Shown here piece by piece: positions 48,560 to 62,209 of a DNA stretch of 64,000 nt. The notes below the pieces were generated by a model. The model was not told the origin of the DNA, made no database searches, and saw nothing but the letters and a program-made list of their open reading frames with translations. The position numbers were made by a program, and so were the translations under genes. The stretch's first letter is position 1. Every line of letters begins with the position of its first letter. Origin of the DNA: Lineus longissimus (Eukaryota > Nemertea > Pilidiophora > Heteronemertea > Lineidae); NCBI RefSeq assembly GCF_910592395.1, contig NC_088309.1, positions 7,568,501-7,632,500 of the forward strand. The letters are read 5' to 3'.

Positions 48560-51500
48560 ATATGAGAGTTGTCTTTTTTCATCCGCGTTATGAATCTTTA
48601 AATGTACACAGGGTACCTGTATAAACCCCAAAGGTGTTTGGAATTTTGAACACCCTCAAAGGCCTCGGTGTATGTGTATTGTGCGTAATAGAAACCACGT
48701 TCTTGGGTAACGTGAGAACAGGATAGGGCCAATGTGGTGTTCTCGAAGTTGCCGGTTGCGAACGTGCGAGTCGAGTGCGTGACGCAACACGAGAGCATGT
48801 CTGTATACACTTTGCAGCCCTCGATCCGCTACGCTACTTGTGGGGCGGGCTAGCGCCGGTCTATATATTAAATACATACCTCAGCCCGACTAACAATGAA
48901 AGTGCAAGTCTAGACAGTCAGCTTCCACACCGAATTCTTTCTAATCAAACAGATTAAAAGCTCGAATGCAAAGAATTCGTCATCGTCAATCGTAGTCCGT
49001 GTGTGATGCAGAACCTTGATCACTCACCTCACCTCACCTCACTTCACCAAAACGCGGTCGCGAATGGCCAAGAATCGATGCGGGAGCAAGGTGTTTGTGA
49101 ACAAGATGTGAAGATGAAGAGTACGAAAATAATCACCAGGTATGCACTCTCTCTTCGGCAATCTGACTTCGGTGTTTCGAATCCGTGTTCATTCTTCCTA
49201 CCGGTGCATGTAGCAGTAGATATCAAATTCAGCGAAGTCGTTGTTCGTTGGTTTGTTTTGAGATGGCGCGATCGAGAACACCATACTGGCATATATTTTC
49301 CGTATTCAAAGCTGTTAATGATTGTGAGATATAACCAAATGTCGCTGAAATAGCATCCTGAGATCAAGCTTTTTTACTCCTACGTCATAACACAATATCG
49401 ACAGGCGGAATATATTGAAAAGCACTGGTTATGCCAGGATGCTGAAATGATTGTTGTCGGACATGGTGTTCGTTCCCAGTATACGGCAGTACATTCTCAA
49501 GTCTGTTACTATCTTCTAAGCATAAACGATGCTGACGGTCTTTTTCACTATAGGAACCCTATAAATATATCAAACGAATCACCAATAAAGCGTCTTCTTC
49601 TTGGCGATGTTTTAATATTGATGTCAAAAGAAATTTGACATGCAAAAGGCAGTTTTTTTTGGTACAGATGTCTTGGGAAAGACATAGACATTGGGACTAA
49701 TAATGCTATTCTTTATATGATAGTACATGTATGATGTCACAGCGATATCTAATTACAGAAGATAATTATTTCTATGTAGACAAATGGGAAAACTATCATT
49801 GTCACATTTATATGATATCTGCGTTAGACACAAACGCCAGCGTTAACTAGACTATGCGTTATCTCCTTCAGGAAATTTTATTCAGAATAGTTACGTTAGG
49901 ACTTGACATTTTGTATAACGCCAACATTACTGCTAATAAACACTGATTGAGCAACACGGTCATCTACAGCGACGTCATAACATGCACCATTTGCTGTTTC
50001 GAACGTTCTATATTATTCCAATTTTTAAAAACTGCAATCGTTGACAAACTATTAAAGCACGTTAGCCTTTATAACAGGAACCATCGATCCCCTTGCATAG
50101 GCCCTGGATGCATTGAAAAGAACATTGCAGTACTCTGCATATTCTGTATTCACACTTCTATTGAGAAATCAATGAAATTGCACTTTCAATGCAAATTGAA
50201 CTCCTCTCACGGAAATGTATCATCATTCAATATTGAGCGACAGCTATCGACTGACATGTAAGGCTTTGTATATGACAAACTCATGGATGATTTTATGATC
50301 AGCAACATTTCTACATTTATAAAACGGGAGCATTTCAAGTTGACCGGTCATGGTTTATTTGTACAATCATTACGTACATGGGGTTTATTGATATTTAGTA
50401 TTCAGCCATCTGTTCAAATGGCCGTATGCATTTATAGATTAATATAACAAATGAGAAATTACTCTCAACAACGACCTTCTGATCCAAAGGTAAACGCTCT
50501 CCAAGTGGAATGTTTTTATCATGCGGCCAGATTTAGGAAACGACGTGCCTCCTGTTAAACGATACGTTGCCCCCTGTCTCAAATGGATGGTGTAATGGGT
50601 TTATAAGTTCCTTTGCTCTGCCTTTGAGGGCAGCCAATAAGTCTGGAAACGGTAATACTCAAACAGATGCTATGCCTGTAAAAAAGAACAATATATAGGC
50701 TATGTCTGAATACTGAGTTAAATGGTAGGACCATACTGTCATTTTGAAGCGGAATTGGTGACGTATGATGATAGAAACACAAAGCGACATATTTTAACGG
50801 CGAATTGGGTAACTCATGCACCACTTTCATGCTAAAACTTGCTGAAGGTCGTGCAAGGACACCTGGCGACATTAAAACCAATCCATATGGTTAGATAGCT
50901 TATTCATATAATTGCAGCGTGCCTGCCTGTGTTGATTTATTTCCACCACACCCACGCTTGCAGTTATTGCATTAAATCATTCATCATAGACAGTGAGAAC
51001 ACCTTGAAATCCTTTCATGGTGTAGACGAAGAATTGCAACTGCTAATGATATATCCATGGAGGTATTTGGTTGTCAACAGCTGTGGGTAAATACAAGATA
51101 TTTAGTTGACACAGCTTCCAAGGGGCGGCGGAGGACTGAGAGGATTATCGCCGATCATCAGGTGTTGCAGCGAATCTCGTCAGCGCGTAATATAAGTTTA
51201 ACTAATCAGTTACGGTTGAAGCCACAAGAACGAGCGAGCTGTTGAATGTGGAATTGTATCCGATTTTCTGCGGAATATTTAATATCGATATTGTTTTATC
51301 ACCTCGAGAACCAGTATACAGATGCTACGCTATAGGTCAATACGATAGCGCTAGCCGGCCAATGTAGCGGCAGGCCACGGCGCGCATGAAACCATACTCG
51401 ATGGATTCAAATCAAGGTTTCCTGTAAGGTGTCCTCCCGCTGCCTCTTCGGATATATCATTTTAAGAAACTAGCACGGAAATCTCGTATTTTGTCGAGCC

Positions 51501-53480
51501 AAACGAAAAAATTACATTGTCTTAAGTTCAGAAATAAAGGAATAATTTCAGATGCTGGGATGACACGCTCACTGTCCGAGGATATCTGAGGATAGCACCG
51601 TATTTACTTTTGATGCAACTGGCAAGCAGTACTTGCCGTTTGCTCATTATAAGATAGTTATTTCCCGGGCCAGGTAGAGGCCATACCTTCTGGATCTATG
51701 GCGTCCGGATCTATACGTTGTGTTGCTTAGGATATCATTCGTGTTGATTTTTGTGCCTAGGAAATTTGGATGCATGTCTACAGAGAATGGATTACAGGCG
51801 ATCAGCCCGCTACGGAGACTGTCTATCTTATCACTGCGGTCGCGCAACTCTGTCCACGTTTCCCAAGATGAGATCCTGCTCTTAGATGACTGTAGACGGG
51901 TAGGTATTTGACTGATTTTACAGAAGTCCTAGCTACTGGTATTTGTTGTATTGCAGTTCTTTAAATCCTGAGGACCCGGCGCTTTACCTCGGCCGCTGAT
52001 CTATCTACGAAGATGCCAGATGTCTCTTGAGCCCCTCGTTTGGACGGAGTGCAGACTGTTTTAATTTATACGATGGTCACAGTGAAAGGCGTCGGTTTGG
52101 GCATGAACATTTTCGCAAACATAAAAAAGAGAGAAGTTTTTTCATAAACTGCATGAAAGAAAATACGCAAAAATACATATACATGTAGCTGTAATGCTTG
52201 CAGGAAGTATTGAACCATATGATATATGGTTGTGAAAGATACTTGAATGTATATGACCGGCATTGCATTACGTTCAGGTCACTTGTCACTCGTCACTAGC
52301 ATCAAGTATACCACAATCTGTCCGAAAATATAGGGCCGGACACTTTTTCCAGGGGGACGTTTTCTACTTCCACACCGGCATAAGGTTATTGACATCAAGT
52401 GTATTTGGTGAACTTAAAACTTCGATTAATGAAGTAACAGCTGCGAAACTACTTGCCGTCATTTCCGAGAAATTTCACCTTACATGTACATTGTACTAGA
52501 ATGCATTGACGCAGCAGTGCTTATAAGCAGGAACGAGAAATACTTAGCTGTTACCAAAAAGGAGCTTCCAACAAGCAATGATGCCTAAATCCATTGTTAA
52601 ATCTTTGGAAGTTTAAGGAGGAAACTCGTTTTTTTCGAAGTCACTTGATTTGTATTCTATACATGTAGCTCTATTTCTAGCCTTATCTTGGTCTCGATTC
52701 CTGGTTTCACCCTTTGGACCTTGCCCTTTGGACAAATAACCAATCCAGATGATGGCATGAATCGCCGCCTGGGTTTCAGAGGCTCAAAGTTGTCATTAAC
52801 ATGTAAGGGCGTAACTCGTTCGGCATGTTAGAACTAAGTACTGTCACGCTAACCTTATCGCACTAATAATTTCAAACATAATATGGCAAAACTGGACATG
52901 TGATCAATCACACCTGAATTGATGAAAATGCAAAATCGCCTAAATTTGTTTTTGCCCAATTTCGATTACTTTACATTGACCCTGGGGAATATTCATGATA
53001 AAAGATTGACACATTGGGTGGAATATATCTAGCTTGAAGGCGACAACTAATTCTATACTGTCCCTGGCTAATTCGTGTTACGGCGGAGCTAATTTGATCA
53101 CACGTAACTAGGTTTACCGCGGAGTTTACCTGCCACGTGGCTATACCACAAGATGTGGTTACAGGCTGTCTGCGCCAAGGACAGGAATGGTCTGCAAATA
53201 TTCATATAGAAGAGATGTACATAGTCGACATGAATAAGAAATCAGAAGTATAAGGAAGAGTCTTCACACAGAGTATTCAAAAATCATAGTTCCCGTCGCA
53301 AAGCTTGCTTACATAAAACCAACACGCCAGCCATGACCCCTTTCACGTCCACTTTACGAAAATCAATTCGCAAGGGGATGAGATGGCAGTACCATCCAAC
53401 TGAAACAATATTTCACTAAAAGGATTGGAAAATTGAGATGACCTTTCTTCTTTTCGTTTTTTATCCCAGAGCCAATATCG
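48560..53480. other. Intergenic DNA, no gene recognised
   Basis: Several frames of 60-116 codons occur on both strands (for example 49003-49353, 49947-50261 and 50579-50881), but none shows a domain, signal peptide or splice partners. Mostly AT-rich unique sequence. Confidence 0.35.
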
Positions 53481-53564
53481 ATGGATGGAAGGTCACAACA
53501 ATCAATGTATGATCACAAAATGGACTTGTCTGTATTGTATGCATCCATGTTATCAAGCAGCATT

Positions 53565-53945
53565 CATACATGCAGCTTTGAGACAAATCTCCGAGCAAGA
53601 GTTTTCACAACAGCAGATTTGAGACATCTCAGAGTAACCTCCTTCACATCGGCAGATTTAAGGTAATTCTCAGAGCAACTGCCTTCTAAGCATGGCAGAT
53701 TTGAAGCAATTCTCAAATAACTGAATTCACAGCTACAGCAGCAAATTTGAGGCAATTCTCAGAGCAAATGGCTTCAAGCAGCAGATTCGAGGCAATTCTC
53801 GTGCAGGGTAACTGCCTTTAAGCAGCAGATTGAGGTACTTCTCAGAGTACCTTCCTTTATTAAGAGCAACAGACTTGAGGCATCTTCGAGTAAACAGCCT
53901 TCACACCTGCAGCAGATTTGAGGCAATTTCTCAGAGGGACTGATC
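53565..53945 (+). repeat. Degenerate tandem repeat around AGCAGATTTGAGGCAATTCT
   Basis: A motif of the form CAGATTTGAGGCAATTCTCAGAGCAA followed by a TTCA-containing spacer recurs about eight times with a period near 45-60 bp and much divergence. Short frames across it are by-products. Confidence 0.65.
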
Positions 53946-54622
53946 TAAGGTAACTGTGTTCACACCAGCAGTATGGGGGAAACACAAACAGCAAACCAAG
54001 CACTTCAGCAGTTCTAAGGAAAGTTTCAATCAAATACTGACCATCACCAACCACATTTTGATCATGCTTATTATTATTTCCATGGCAGCAGAAAATGGCC
54101 AAGGACACACATTAATAGCATCTTCATTGTGGCGTGACTGAGATGGTTATGGGATATAAGTGCAGAAGACACTAAGCTCTTGTCACGCACAAAATATACG
54201 CACGGTACGTATCGGGAATTCGTGCCAATAATATGGACGAATGATTAATAGAAGACGAAACGAGCAAAAATAGACTGATATGGACATTTTGTTGGCCGGA
54301 AGATTAATGTATTCTCACTGAATATATCAAATCCGGTATTGAGGAATATGCAACCATTATTCACAAGAATACCGGGTATTTTATTTCAGTTCAAGACGTT
54401 TTATCGTCAGTTCGGATATTCATACAGTAAGGGTGCATTTGCAGAATTAAGTTGGTTTAATCTCGGAGTTTTTCGTCTGTGCTCTCAAGTCCGTTAACGA
54501 ACCTCTTCATAATTGAAATTCTACTTAAATGTCTTTAATGTTACCAGAAGCAGTATAAAAAATGAATAAGCACTATAAATCAGCGATTATTTGACGAATT
54601 CTGATACCGTTCAAGGGTACAT

Positions 54623-54628
54623 TTTATT
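54623..54628 (-). terminator. Polyadenylation signal of the serine protease gene
   Basis: AATAAA on the minus strand about 72 bases downstream of the protease stop codon. Confidence 0.5.
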
Positions 54629-54699
54629 CATTTTGTTTTCAAATGACAGTATCTCCTTGCTGATTGGTCGGTGGTTCCACACCGAGTGATTAAATGTAA

Positions 54700-57600
54700 T
54701 TAGTATCGAGAAATAACTGCGCTAATCCATTGACGATAAGCTGCGACCCGTGTAAAGACACTGGAAGCCCCGTTGCGAATGCAGGACGTGTCACCCCATG
54801 ATACCACGCCGACTTGGTAGAATGTTCCAGACTTGCGACATACCAGTGGGCCACCGGAATCGCCCTGCAATCAATGATACACCAAAGTTAGCTAATGAGG
54901 CACAAAAGAGCAATATTGTCACAAGAGTAGTAGCTTCTACAAGAACCTTGATTGAAATGTATAGAAAGAAGATAAAAAAATAAAACGAAAGTCGCCACTA
55001 GAGCGTATTATCATCTCCATGCTGTAGTTTATTCTGTCTCAGTCCAGTAGAAAAGTTATCATTATTTTGTTACGGTTAGGAACATGGTATTTTACTAACC
55101 GTTTTTCTTTCCCTTAAACAAATCTGAAAAGCGTTCATATCAATAGAAAATGGCGTCCTGTCTTATTGTGATATGTCAACAACAGTCATTTGATATCAAA
55201 CAATTAGTCCTTGGGGAACAACAAACTTGCTTGACGTTCTAAATGGATGAAATACATGCTTCAGTATATATAATAATACATGTATATTGCAAGCTTTATC
55301 CAGGAAACACACTCGGCTCTCCAACACCTGTACATTCTGGGCCTACGTGATGAAATATCTGAATCTGGTCTCTCCTTGGTCTGTCAACTTACCATGCAAG
55401 CCCCTGTGTAACCACTCCCCCAGCATGTCATTCCTTGCCGGACAGCACCGCCCCAGTAATTACGGTTGCATGCTGCGTTGCTGACCATTGGAGACTGAAG
55501 TTGCTGCAGGAATCTTTGATCCCCTGTGCCTGTAATGAAACATTCATAGCGTTTTGGAAAAAAAATCAATCGGCACTTTTGATAAAGGGAGAATATAGAC
55601 AACTGCTATTTTTAGGTTGACACATGTATATTTCTTTTCAGTAGTGTGCATGCTGAGGCAATTTCAGGCCTGGGGGGCAGCAAATGATTTTGAGTTTGAA
55701 GAAAAGGTGCGAAGTCTCTGTCTGTGTAAACCTGCATTTCTTCCAAATCCACCTCCCGATGTCAACCTATCACAACTGGAAGAAGCTTCATATCATTGCG
55801 TACGAATCTCGTACTACAAGTATATGAAAAGAGGTTCGCGAAAAAGATTCGGACACGCACACTACCATAATGCGTCAGAGTGACATGACATTTCCTACCT
55901 TGGGTTTGCCCCCATCCGCTAACCCAACAGTCACTATGTCCCTCAAATTCGTTATACCCGGAGGCGAGGCAGACTGGCTTCACGTAGTCATTGAAGTTTA
56001 TGGGTGTCTGCAGCTTCAATAGGGCGATATCGTGATCGTCTGTTGCTTGACCAGCCCATCTCTCGTGCTGTAAGAACGAGCCCTTTTTGTCACTATTTCT
56101 GCTCCGAATAGGACATTTGTTGGAATCATTGTTGCTATAATTATGACATGCGTTGGAAGTAGCCTAACATTTTTGCTGAGAATATGACATTTGTTGGAAG
56201 CAAGCGAGCAATTTTGCGGAGAATATGACATTTGTTGGAAGCAAGCGAGCAATTTTGCCGAGAATACGACATTTGTTCCTATGAATATGACATTAAATGT
56301 CATATTCATATTCCAAATTTTGGACAGTTGTTGGAAGCAAGCTGGCAATGTTGACATGAGCATTACATCTGTTGGGAAACAGACAACCATTTGTGCTGAG
56401 AATATGACATTGGTTGAAAGAAGGCGATCATTTCAGCTGAGAATATGACATTTTTTGGGAGAAAAACCTTTTTTTCCACACATGTACGTACAAGTTGAGA
56501 TATCAAGAATGGGTTCACATATCGAATTTCACTTAATCTTTAGTTACACACATTTTGTTGAAAATCTACTCTCCTGAATTTCTAGTGATGATTTTTGATA
56601 ATATTTTTATAATTGCACATTGTTTTGAATACAAGTTACTGTGGAACCCCTGTGCCAAGTTAATGACTCCTGCATGCAGCTATCATCTGAGATGTTTTTA
56701 GTTGTTAAGTCCGCCTATACTCACGATCACGAGGCGCTCCACCAAGTGGCCCGCTTCAGTCCCTTCACGCATGTGCTGACTGTGCTCTCCTACAACTACC
56801 TTAAACTGGTCTGTGCGCCTGGTTCTTTAAAAAGATGGGCATATTTCGATTAATTTATATACATTGAGTTGAATTTGTCAGCGCAACCCTTAACTCGGCC
56901 ACCAACCTTAGCATAACTATAGCATGGGGGTTGCTTTACTTTTAAACGTCAGTTTTGTCATATTGACCCTATTTTGTCGCTGCTAAAAAGACAAACCTAG
57001 TGGTCACTAAATTACGTTACTTCCAGATGGTTCTCGTAAAATATGTCACTGTAAGTATTGCTTTGGGAGAGTCGGATTGGCAATGACCGTGACACGATAT
57101 GAACAGCCGCAGATAAACTATACGCAACGAGTCTTAATTCGATCGAATGAACAGAATGAAGATAGTTACACTTTTAGAAATTAAAGTTTTGTGCTTCTGA
57201 AAAACCATTAAAGGTTTTTCGCCCAACACCAAATTGCACCCCGTACAGGTATTTTGGTAGAACGAAAAACCAAAATGGTTTTTTAGCTCTTAATAAAAAA
57301 CTATTGGTTTTTCAATCAGCTGAAACCCCTCTTCGCGTGCATATTTGTGTTGGCCGAAAAATCATTAAAGGTCTCTTTAAGAGCTCAAAAACCTTTACTT
57401 CTCAGCGAGGATGTACATAACTTACTTGAAGCAGTGGGCAGCAGACAAGATCCAACGGTTGTTGATGATGGATCCCCCGCAAATGTGTCCTTGGCCATAC
57501 TGGTGAAGGGAAATCTGCCATGGCCATGAGCCATGCTGAGCTACTCTGCCGCCAACTACACGGAATTGTCCCGCTGGCCTGATTGGCCTGCCACATTCTA

Positions 57601-58551
57601 AAAACAAGAGCATATATAGTACGGGAAAGATGTTTCCGACCAGTCAAATACACCTTAAGCAAGTCACTTTGCCCTGATATTGACGAAGCTTTCAAAACCA
57701 ATTCATCCGCACCTGTTGTTACACTCTTAGAAAAAAAGGTTTATCAGCTTTCGAAGTACCTTTAATGGTTTTTCGGCAAACCCAAATATGCACGCCGTAG
57801 AGGTTTTTCAGCGAAGTAAAAAACCCTTAACGATTTTTCACCCCGTTTAGGGTTTTTCATTGTTTTTTTTCCATTTCACCAAAAACCCTCTGCGGTATGC
57901 ATGTACACCGTATTTGTGTTTGACGAAATACCTTTTTTCAGAAGATCAAATTCTACGAGTGTAGTACTTAGAAAGATCAGGGGCTAAAAACCGAAAAGAG
58001 TTACCAATGTCGACACGATAATGATAGTGTCATCATTTGACGTTTCTACTGTTTGGATATGATTCAAAGTGTCATTTGGTTTTACGGTTCGAAAAAATAT
58101 CTTATATATTGAAGCCATATATTATTGCTTTCTTACTTTAATTAGAAAGTGATGAAATTTATCAATATATAATCTTATATACAATGTAATAAGAAGATTT
58201 ATTTTGTTGGCATATTTCGCCGTTTAATGATGTGCTTTGTCTTTTTAATAGCTTCATTTGTTTTGGTTATTGTGACATCAGTAGGTTGAAAGAAAGGTTG
58301 AATTATCCATTACTGGTCGAAGGCACTGTCATAAAAAAAACAAGAATGTTTGTTGTTCATCATCTGGCGGCCCTATATCATTACAAATGTTGTTATTATT
58401 ATCTGAAAAAATTGAAAATGGAGATTATGGTTTTCTTAAAGACATTAACTATTGCACATGTTAATTGAGGGAAAATACATTTCTTCTTACCCTGTGATTT
58501 CACCTGGGTGGAAACCGCCGCGAGTAGACAGGCAATAAGTATCGCACGCAT
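54700..58551 (-). CDS. Secreted chymotrypsin-family serine protease (S1A), complete, 267 aa, six exons
   Basis: Coding exons 58491-58551, 57426-57597, 56725-56824, 55899-56067, 55393-55529 and 54700-54864 join in phase to 267 codons. [20 protein letters not shown] is a signal peptide. ECG carries the propeptide cysteine, and FR|VVGG (Arg33/Val34) is the activation site. The triad is intact: AAHC (His75), DHDIALL (Asp124) and GDSGGP (Ser216). The cysteine presumed to pair with the propeptide is in KPVCLAS. The residue at chymotrypsin position 189, six before the catalytic serine, is Gly rather than the Asp of trypsins. SWG gives Gly at 216, and position 226 appears to be Ser, so trypsin specificity is unlikely and a chymotrypsin/elastase/collagenase-like pocket fits better. 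Likely a digestive or extracellular zymogen. There is no extra N-terminal domain. Confidence 0.95.
56095..56465 (+). repeat. About 41-bp minisatellite in intron 3 of the protease gene
   Basis: A unit of the form GAGAATATGACATTTGTTGG plus AAGCAAGCGAGCAATTTTGC repeats about eight times, clearest at 56170-56275. The array begins some 30 bases upstream of the acceptor of exon 4. Confidence 0.7.
57193..57405. mobile_element. AT-rich palindromic element in protease intron 2
   Basis: GAAAAACCATTAAAGGTTTTTC with CCAACACCAAATTGCACC at the left is mirrored by GTGCATATTTGTGTTGGCCG and AAAAATCATTAAAGG at the right. Similar sequence recurs at 57719-57965, 61290-61455 and 62210-62355. It ends about 20 bases from the exon 2 donor. 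Confidence 0.55.
57719..57965. mobile_element. TIR element (TACACTC(T/G)TAGAA) in protease intron 1
   Basis: Left end TACACTCTTAGAAAAAAAGG, right end ACGAGTGTA. The interior contains ACCTTTAATGGTTTTTCGGC and further GGTTTTTC motifs with inverted partners. The terminus resembles that of the GCACCC-type element at 6738-7335 (ACACTCTAAAAA), which may mean the same transposase. Confidence 0.55.
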
Positions 58552-58614
58552 GTTGGGACGTCTGGCTACTCGAGTTCCACGATTGCGAATGTCGTCCCTA
58601 TCTCAGGATCGGGG

Positions 58615-58665
58615 TCCGGTTTATGAGAACACGAAATCATTCGGAAATAAATGAGATAGCGATAA
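58615..58665 (-). promoter_or_regulatory. Possible protease promoter with GATA-like sites
   Basis: On the minus strand TTATCGCTATCTC carries two adjacent GATA-type sites (58649-58662), and a CATAAA motif lies near 58618-58625, about 70 bases before the start codon. GATA factors commonly drive gut enzyme genes, but these short sites could be chance. Confidence 0.3.
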
Positions 58666-58669
58666 CTTA

Positions 58670-61250
58670 CTTCTGTCACAGAGGTGTGTTTTTTGTGCTA
58701 ATTTTCTTTTCCTTTTGTTGGTATACAGGAGTGGCTAAGTCTGTACCCCAGAAGAGCTGATAGTGGGTCACCTGTGGTTTTTGTACACCAGCATCTCTAC
58801 AATAGATGCAGAGTGACCCACGACCAGCTTCTGTGGAACATACTTGAGTCCAAGAGACATGTTTGATAATTGGATACCGCTCTTGCTCAAGATGCCGAAT
58901 ATCAATCATCCCATTATCTCAGTATCTTGGCATAGATCAATACTACAATCATTATCAATTGCCATTTGTTTTAAAAGTAATTTGTTTACGTAACCTAAAA
59001 TGATATGTTCATGTTGCATGTCTGCACCTTCCCAGTGTCCTACTTCTGACCATGAAATGAGACGCGGGTTGATTGTGTCCTTGGAATAATACACTTCACC
59101 TGACTTGCTTCTTTCTCTGTGGGAAACAAGCAGGAAAATCACCAGTACTGTGTACGTAGCGGGAGCTCGGACATAAAATGGTGCTTGAATCATGAATATA
59201 CCTACCAATAACTAGTGATTGTAATGTGAAGCGGTCGCGGTATAGCTTCCTAGATGTAACTGTACGTCCAGTGATTTTTATGGCTAAATGAGTTGCTTGA
59301 TTATCATATATCAAATGTGCGACACAAGAAATTGCCTAAATAAATATAGTGTGTCGGAACCCATTCACATGACCCATTCCCGTAAATGCTGTCAATGAGA
59401 ACGATCTTAAGCTATCAATGACTACATTAATGAGTACATAAAATCAACTCAAGAGGGTAAAAGCAACCCTTTAGGTAGAACGATGTAATTTCCGTGAGTA
59501 ACAACAATGGCACAAATGATGTAAGATTCAAGTTCCGACTTTTGCGCTTTTACCTCCAGTATTGTATAAAAACCTGGTGATTGCAAATAGAAGCCTTATC
59601 TTCACCTTCCCGTCATAACCACCTGGAAGGATAGTTAAAAGTTTAACACATGCCATCATCAAGGTATTTCACACAAGTTAACAGAGGCTGAGAAATACAT
59701 TCAGAATCGCCTTTCTTCACCTTACCTTCTCTAGTTAAATGTTTGCTTTGCTTTTAGTTTTTCCTGTCTGGGCCTAATGTATGGATCACGTTCTCATGAT
59801 TGTGGGAGGTCTTAAGTCCTCGGTTCGATTCCGGGTCGGTCTGTTTCTTGCCGGGTGTGACTGTGGCGAACGATTCGCTAGATATCGATATCGATATCAA
59901 TGTCATTCTGAACCTCATGTTCCTATGAAGCCGGGTTGTATATTTAAAATCTTATAAAGATGCAAAAATCTTGTTGGTAAGATAATCAATGTCGCTGATG
60001 AGAGAGTTGATGTCCAGTGCTCCGCACAATGCTTTTATTTGATGGTGGGATGCTCTCCTCCTTAAAGAGGGACTAAAGGCAGGATATAGGGTTCCAATTA
60101 GTGGTTATGATTGATATGCGCAGGGGAACTGGGTCTCTTTTGTAAGTGATAAAATATTCCTCGTTCAAAAAACCCAACTGCTCAAAAACATCAAGTCGGT
60201 CAATTGGTTGCTTGTAGATTCTCTTACTCAGCCTGCACTCTGCTTGCAGATGTAGAATGGAATCTCTTCAATCGATCAACAATCGGTTGAAATAAAGATT
60301 AAGGTGGGCTGGTGGAATGAGAGGCACGGCTTGGATCAATAACTTTCGTCTAGCAGAAAACTAGGCGAATCGATCATGGAGACGAATACGATCATGATAT
60401 TAGTGCCGGCGGGTATACTCCCACAGTTATGAGGTTAGTGGAAATCACAAGACGCATTTTCCGATTTTTTGTTTGTCTTGCTCAGGGCCTTCAAGAGAAA
60501 GAGTGTGTTACACTTTTTATTATCGACAGCAATATATCTATATTGAGCCTATATACAGAAAAGCTGGATCGTCACTCATCTAAAAGATGTTAATACTCTC
60601 ACCTCACGCTGGCTAGCTTTACACTTTCATGTAACTTAATATGGTTCACCTTACTTCTGCCTATAGCCTGCCTTTATTGCTGCCGCTACCCTTCCTCTCT
60701 TTCTCAGAAAACAGAAACTTAGACCGTGCTATACGGGGGTGACTTTCGCTGCAAAGCCAAATCACCTTGTAATGTAATGAAATCTTCGCATCCTCGGGGA
60801 ACGTTGACTAGTACGTATACGCCATTGATACAGATCATTTTGTTCACTGCCAGCTTCACCGGCTCATTAGCTTCTTCCAGTGACCATACACAGCTTCCTA
60901 CCCCCGACAACCTCGACAACCTCGACAACCTGGCTAATGTGCTTCATTAGCGCTCGATTAGCATGCGTAAAGCAACACGAACATTATGCAATCAATTCCT
61001 ATATTGACTGCGATATCAATGCTTTTAACAAATTGCCAACAACAAGGTTATAAGAAATTCATCTCTCAATAATCAATGTGCATATTTGTAATTTGGGTTT
61101 ATTCAATCATTTTCGAAGAGTCGTGAAATGTTTTTCGACATGAATCATTTGAAAGCTGCTCAATGTGTGTCATTATTATCGATGGTGTCTTGGATAGTAA
61201 GATTTATACGGTATTTGTTTTGCTCATCTTCGTTTCAGTGAATTTCCGCT
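58670..61250. other. Intergenic DNA, no gene recognised
   Basis: At 59770-59850 a GGTTCGATTCC B-box-like motif follows an A-box-like CCTAATGTATGG, perhaps the head of a tRNA-derived SINE. A GATATC run lies at 59882-59898. No coding exon was recognised. Confidence 0.35.
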
Positions 61251-61289
61251 TTCTCATTGGGATTTAGTGATAGGAGTATTCACTCTATT

Positions 61290-61455
61290 TTTGAGCTTTT
61301 GACCTTTTATTGGTTTTTCAGCCAAGACAACTCACTATGGTTTTTCAGCGGAGCGGGATCTGAAAAACCCTTTAACGGTTTCATTTTACATTTTCAAACC
61401 TCGAAGAGATGTGTTGGCCGAAAACGTTTAAAGGTTTTTCAAAAGCTCAAAAACT
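61290..61455. mobile_element. AT-rich palindromic element copy (GGTTTTTC / GTGTTGGCCGAAAA)
   Basis: Contains ATTGGTTTTTCAGCC, AACCCTTTAACGG, and GTGTTGGCCGAAAACGTTTAAAGG, the same modules as at 57193-57405 in a rearranged copy. Confidence 0.5.
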
Positions 61456-62209
61456 TCATAGACAATTCCTAAATTCCCACCCAGGCCTTATTTCAGCGAG
61501 AACCACGTTTCAAGCGTTACTAACCATTACGGTTAAATTCCTAATCTATTTGAAACATGGCGTGAACGGATGTGAGACAGTGTCATTTTCTTTCTCTTCG
61601 AATAGCTAATACGTAAAGTTTGTTTTTTTTCTCCAAAAAATGGCTCTGATTGACGATGGAAACAGCGGATATTGATGTGTAGATCGTTGGAGAGCTAGTC
61701 AGTTTGATACATCTCTCAACGTGTTCTTGCAAGCAGCATTTCAATGATGTTCTTTAACACAATCGTTGTGGAATAGACTAGCTCACAGGCAAAATTCCTG
61801 ACACAGTGAGAAGTTCGCTTCACGCTAATGTCGTTGAAACCGGCCTTGGATTCGCTGCGAGAGGTAGCAATACGTTTTCTTCATTGACTGGTATTGAGTT
61901 TCGCAGATGAACCTCGCTGTTTCTTTCTTTGAACATCTAATCCTTATTGCTTTCACATTCTCTGTATTGTACCGGTACATGAAATCTTAAATTAATTCAC
62001 TTGAAAGGCGGATTCCTTGAAGCTTACCCGATTTAGTGGGATTTCGAAATCCTTGCAGCATATTACCAGCATGTGCTATAGGTTATAAGGTATTTCGTTT
62101 TCACTACATTCTTACATATTTCTAATTATATTAGTGATAGGAGTTATATAATTTATCATTTCTAATATACATATTAGAAATGAATATGTTTGAGTTGCAA
62201 AAAGCATGA

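Noticed and set aside
59770-59850. Possible tRNA with GGTTCGATTCC B box
   Set aside because: D arm, anticodon stem and acceptor stem do not close; at most a SINE or tRNA relic.
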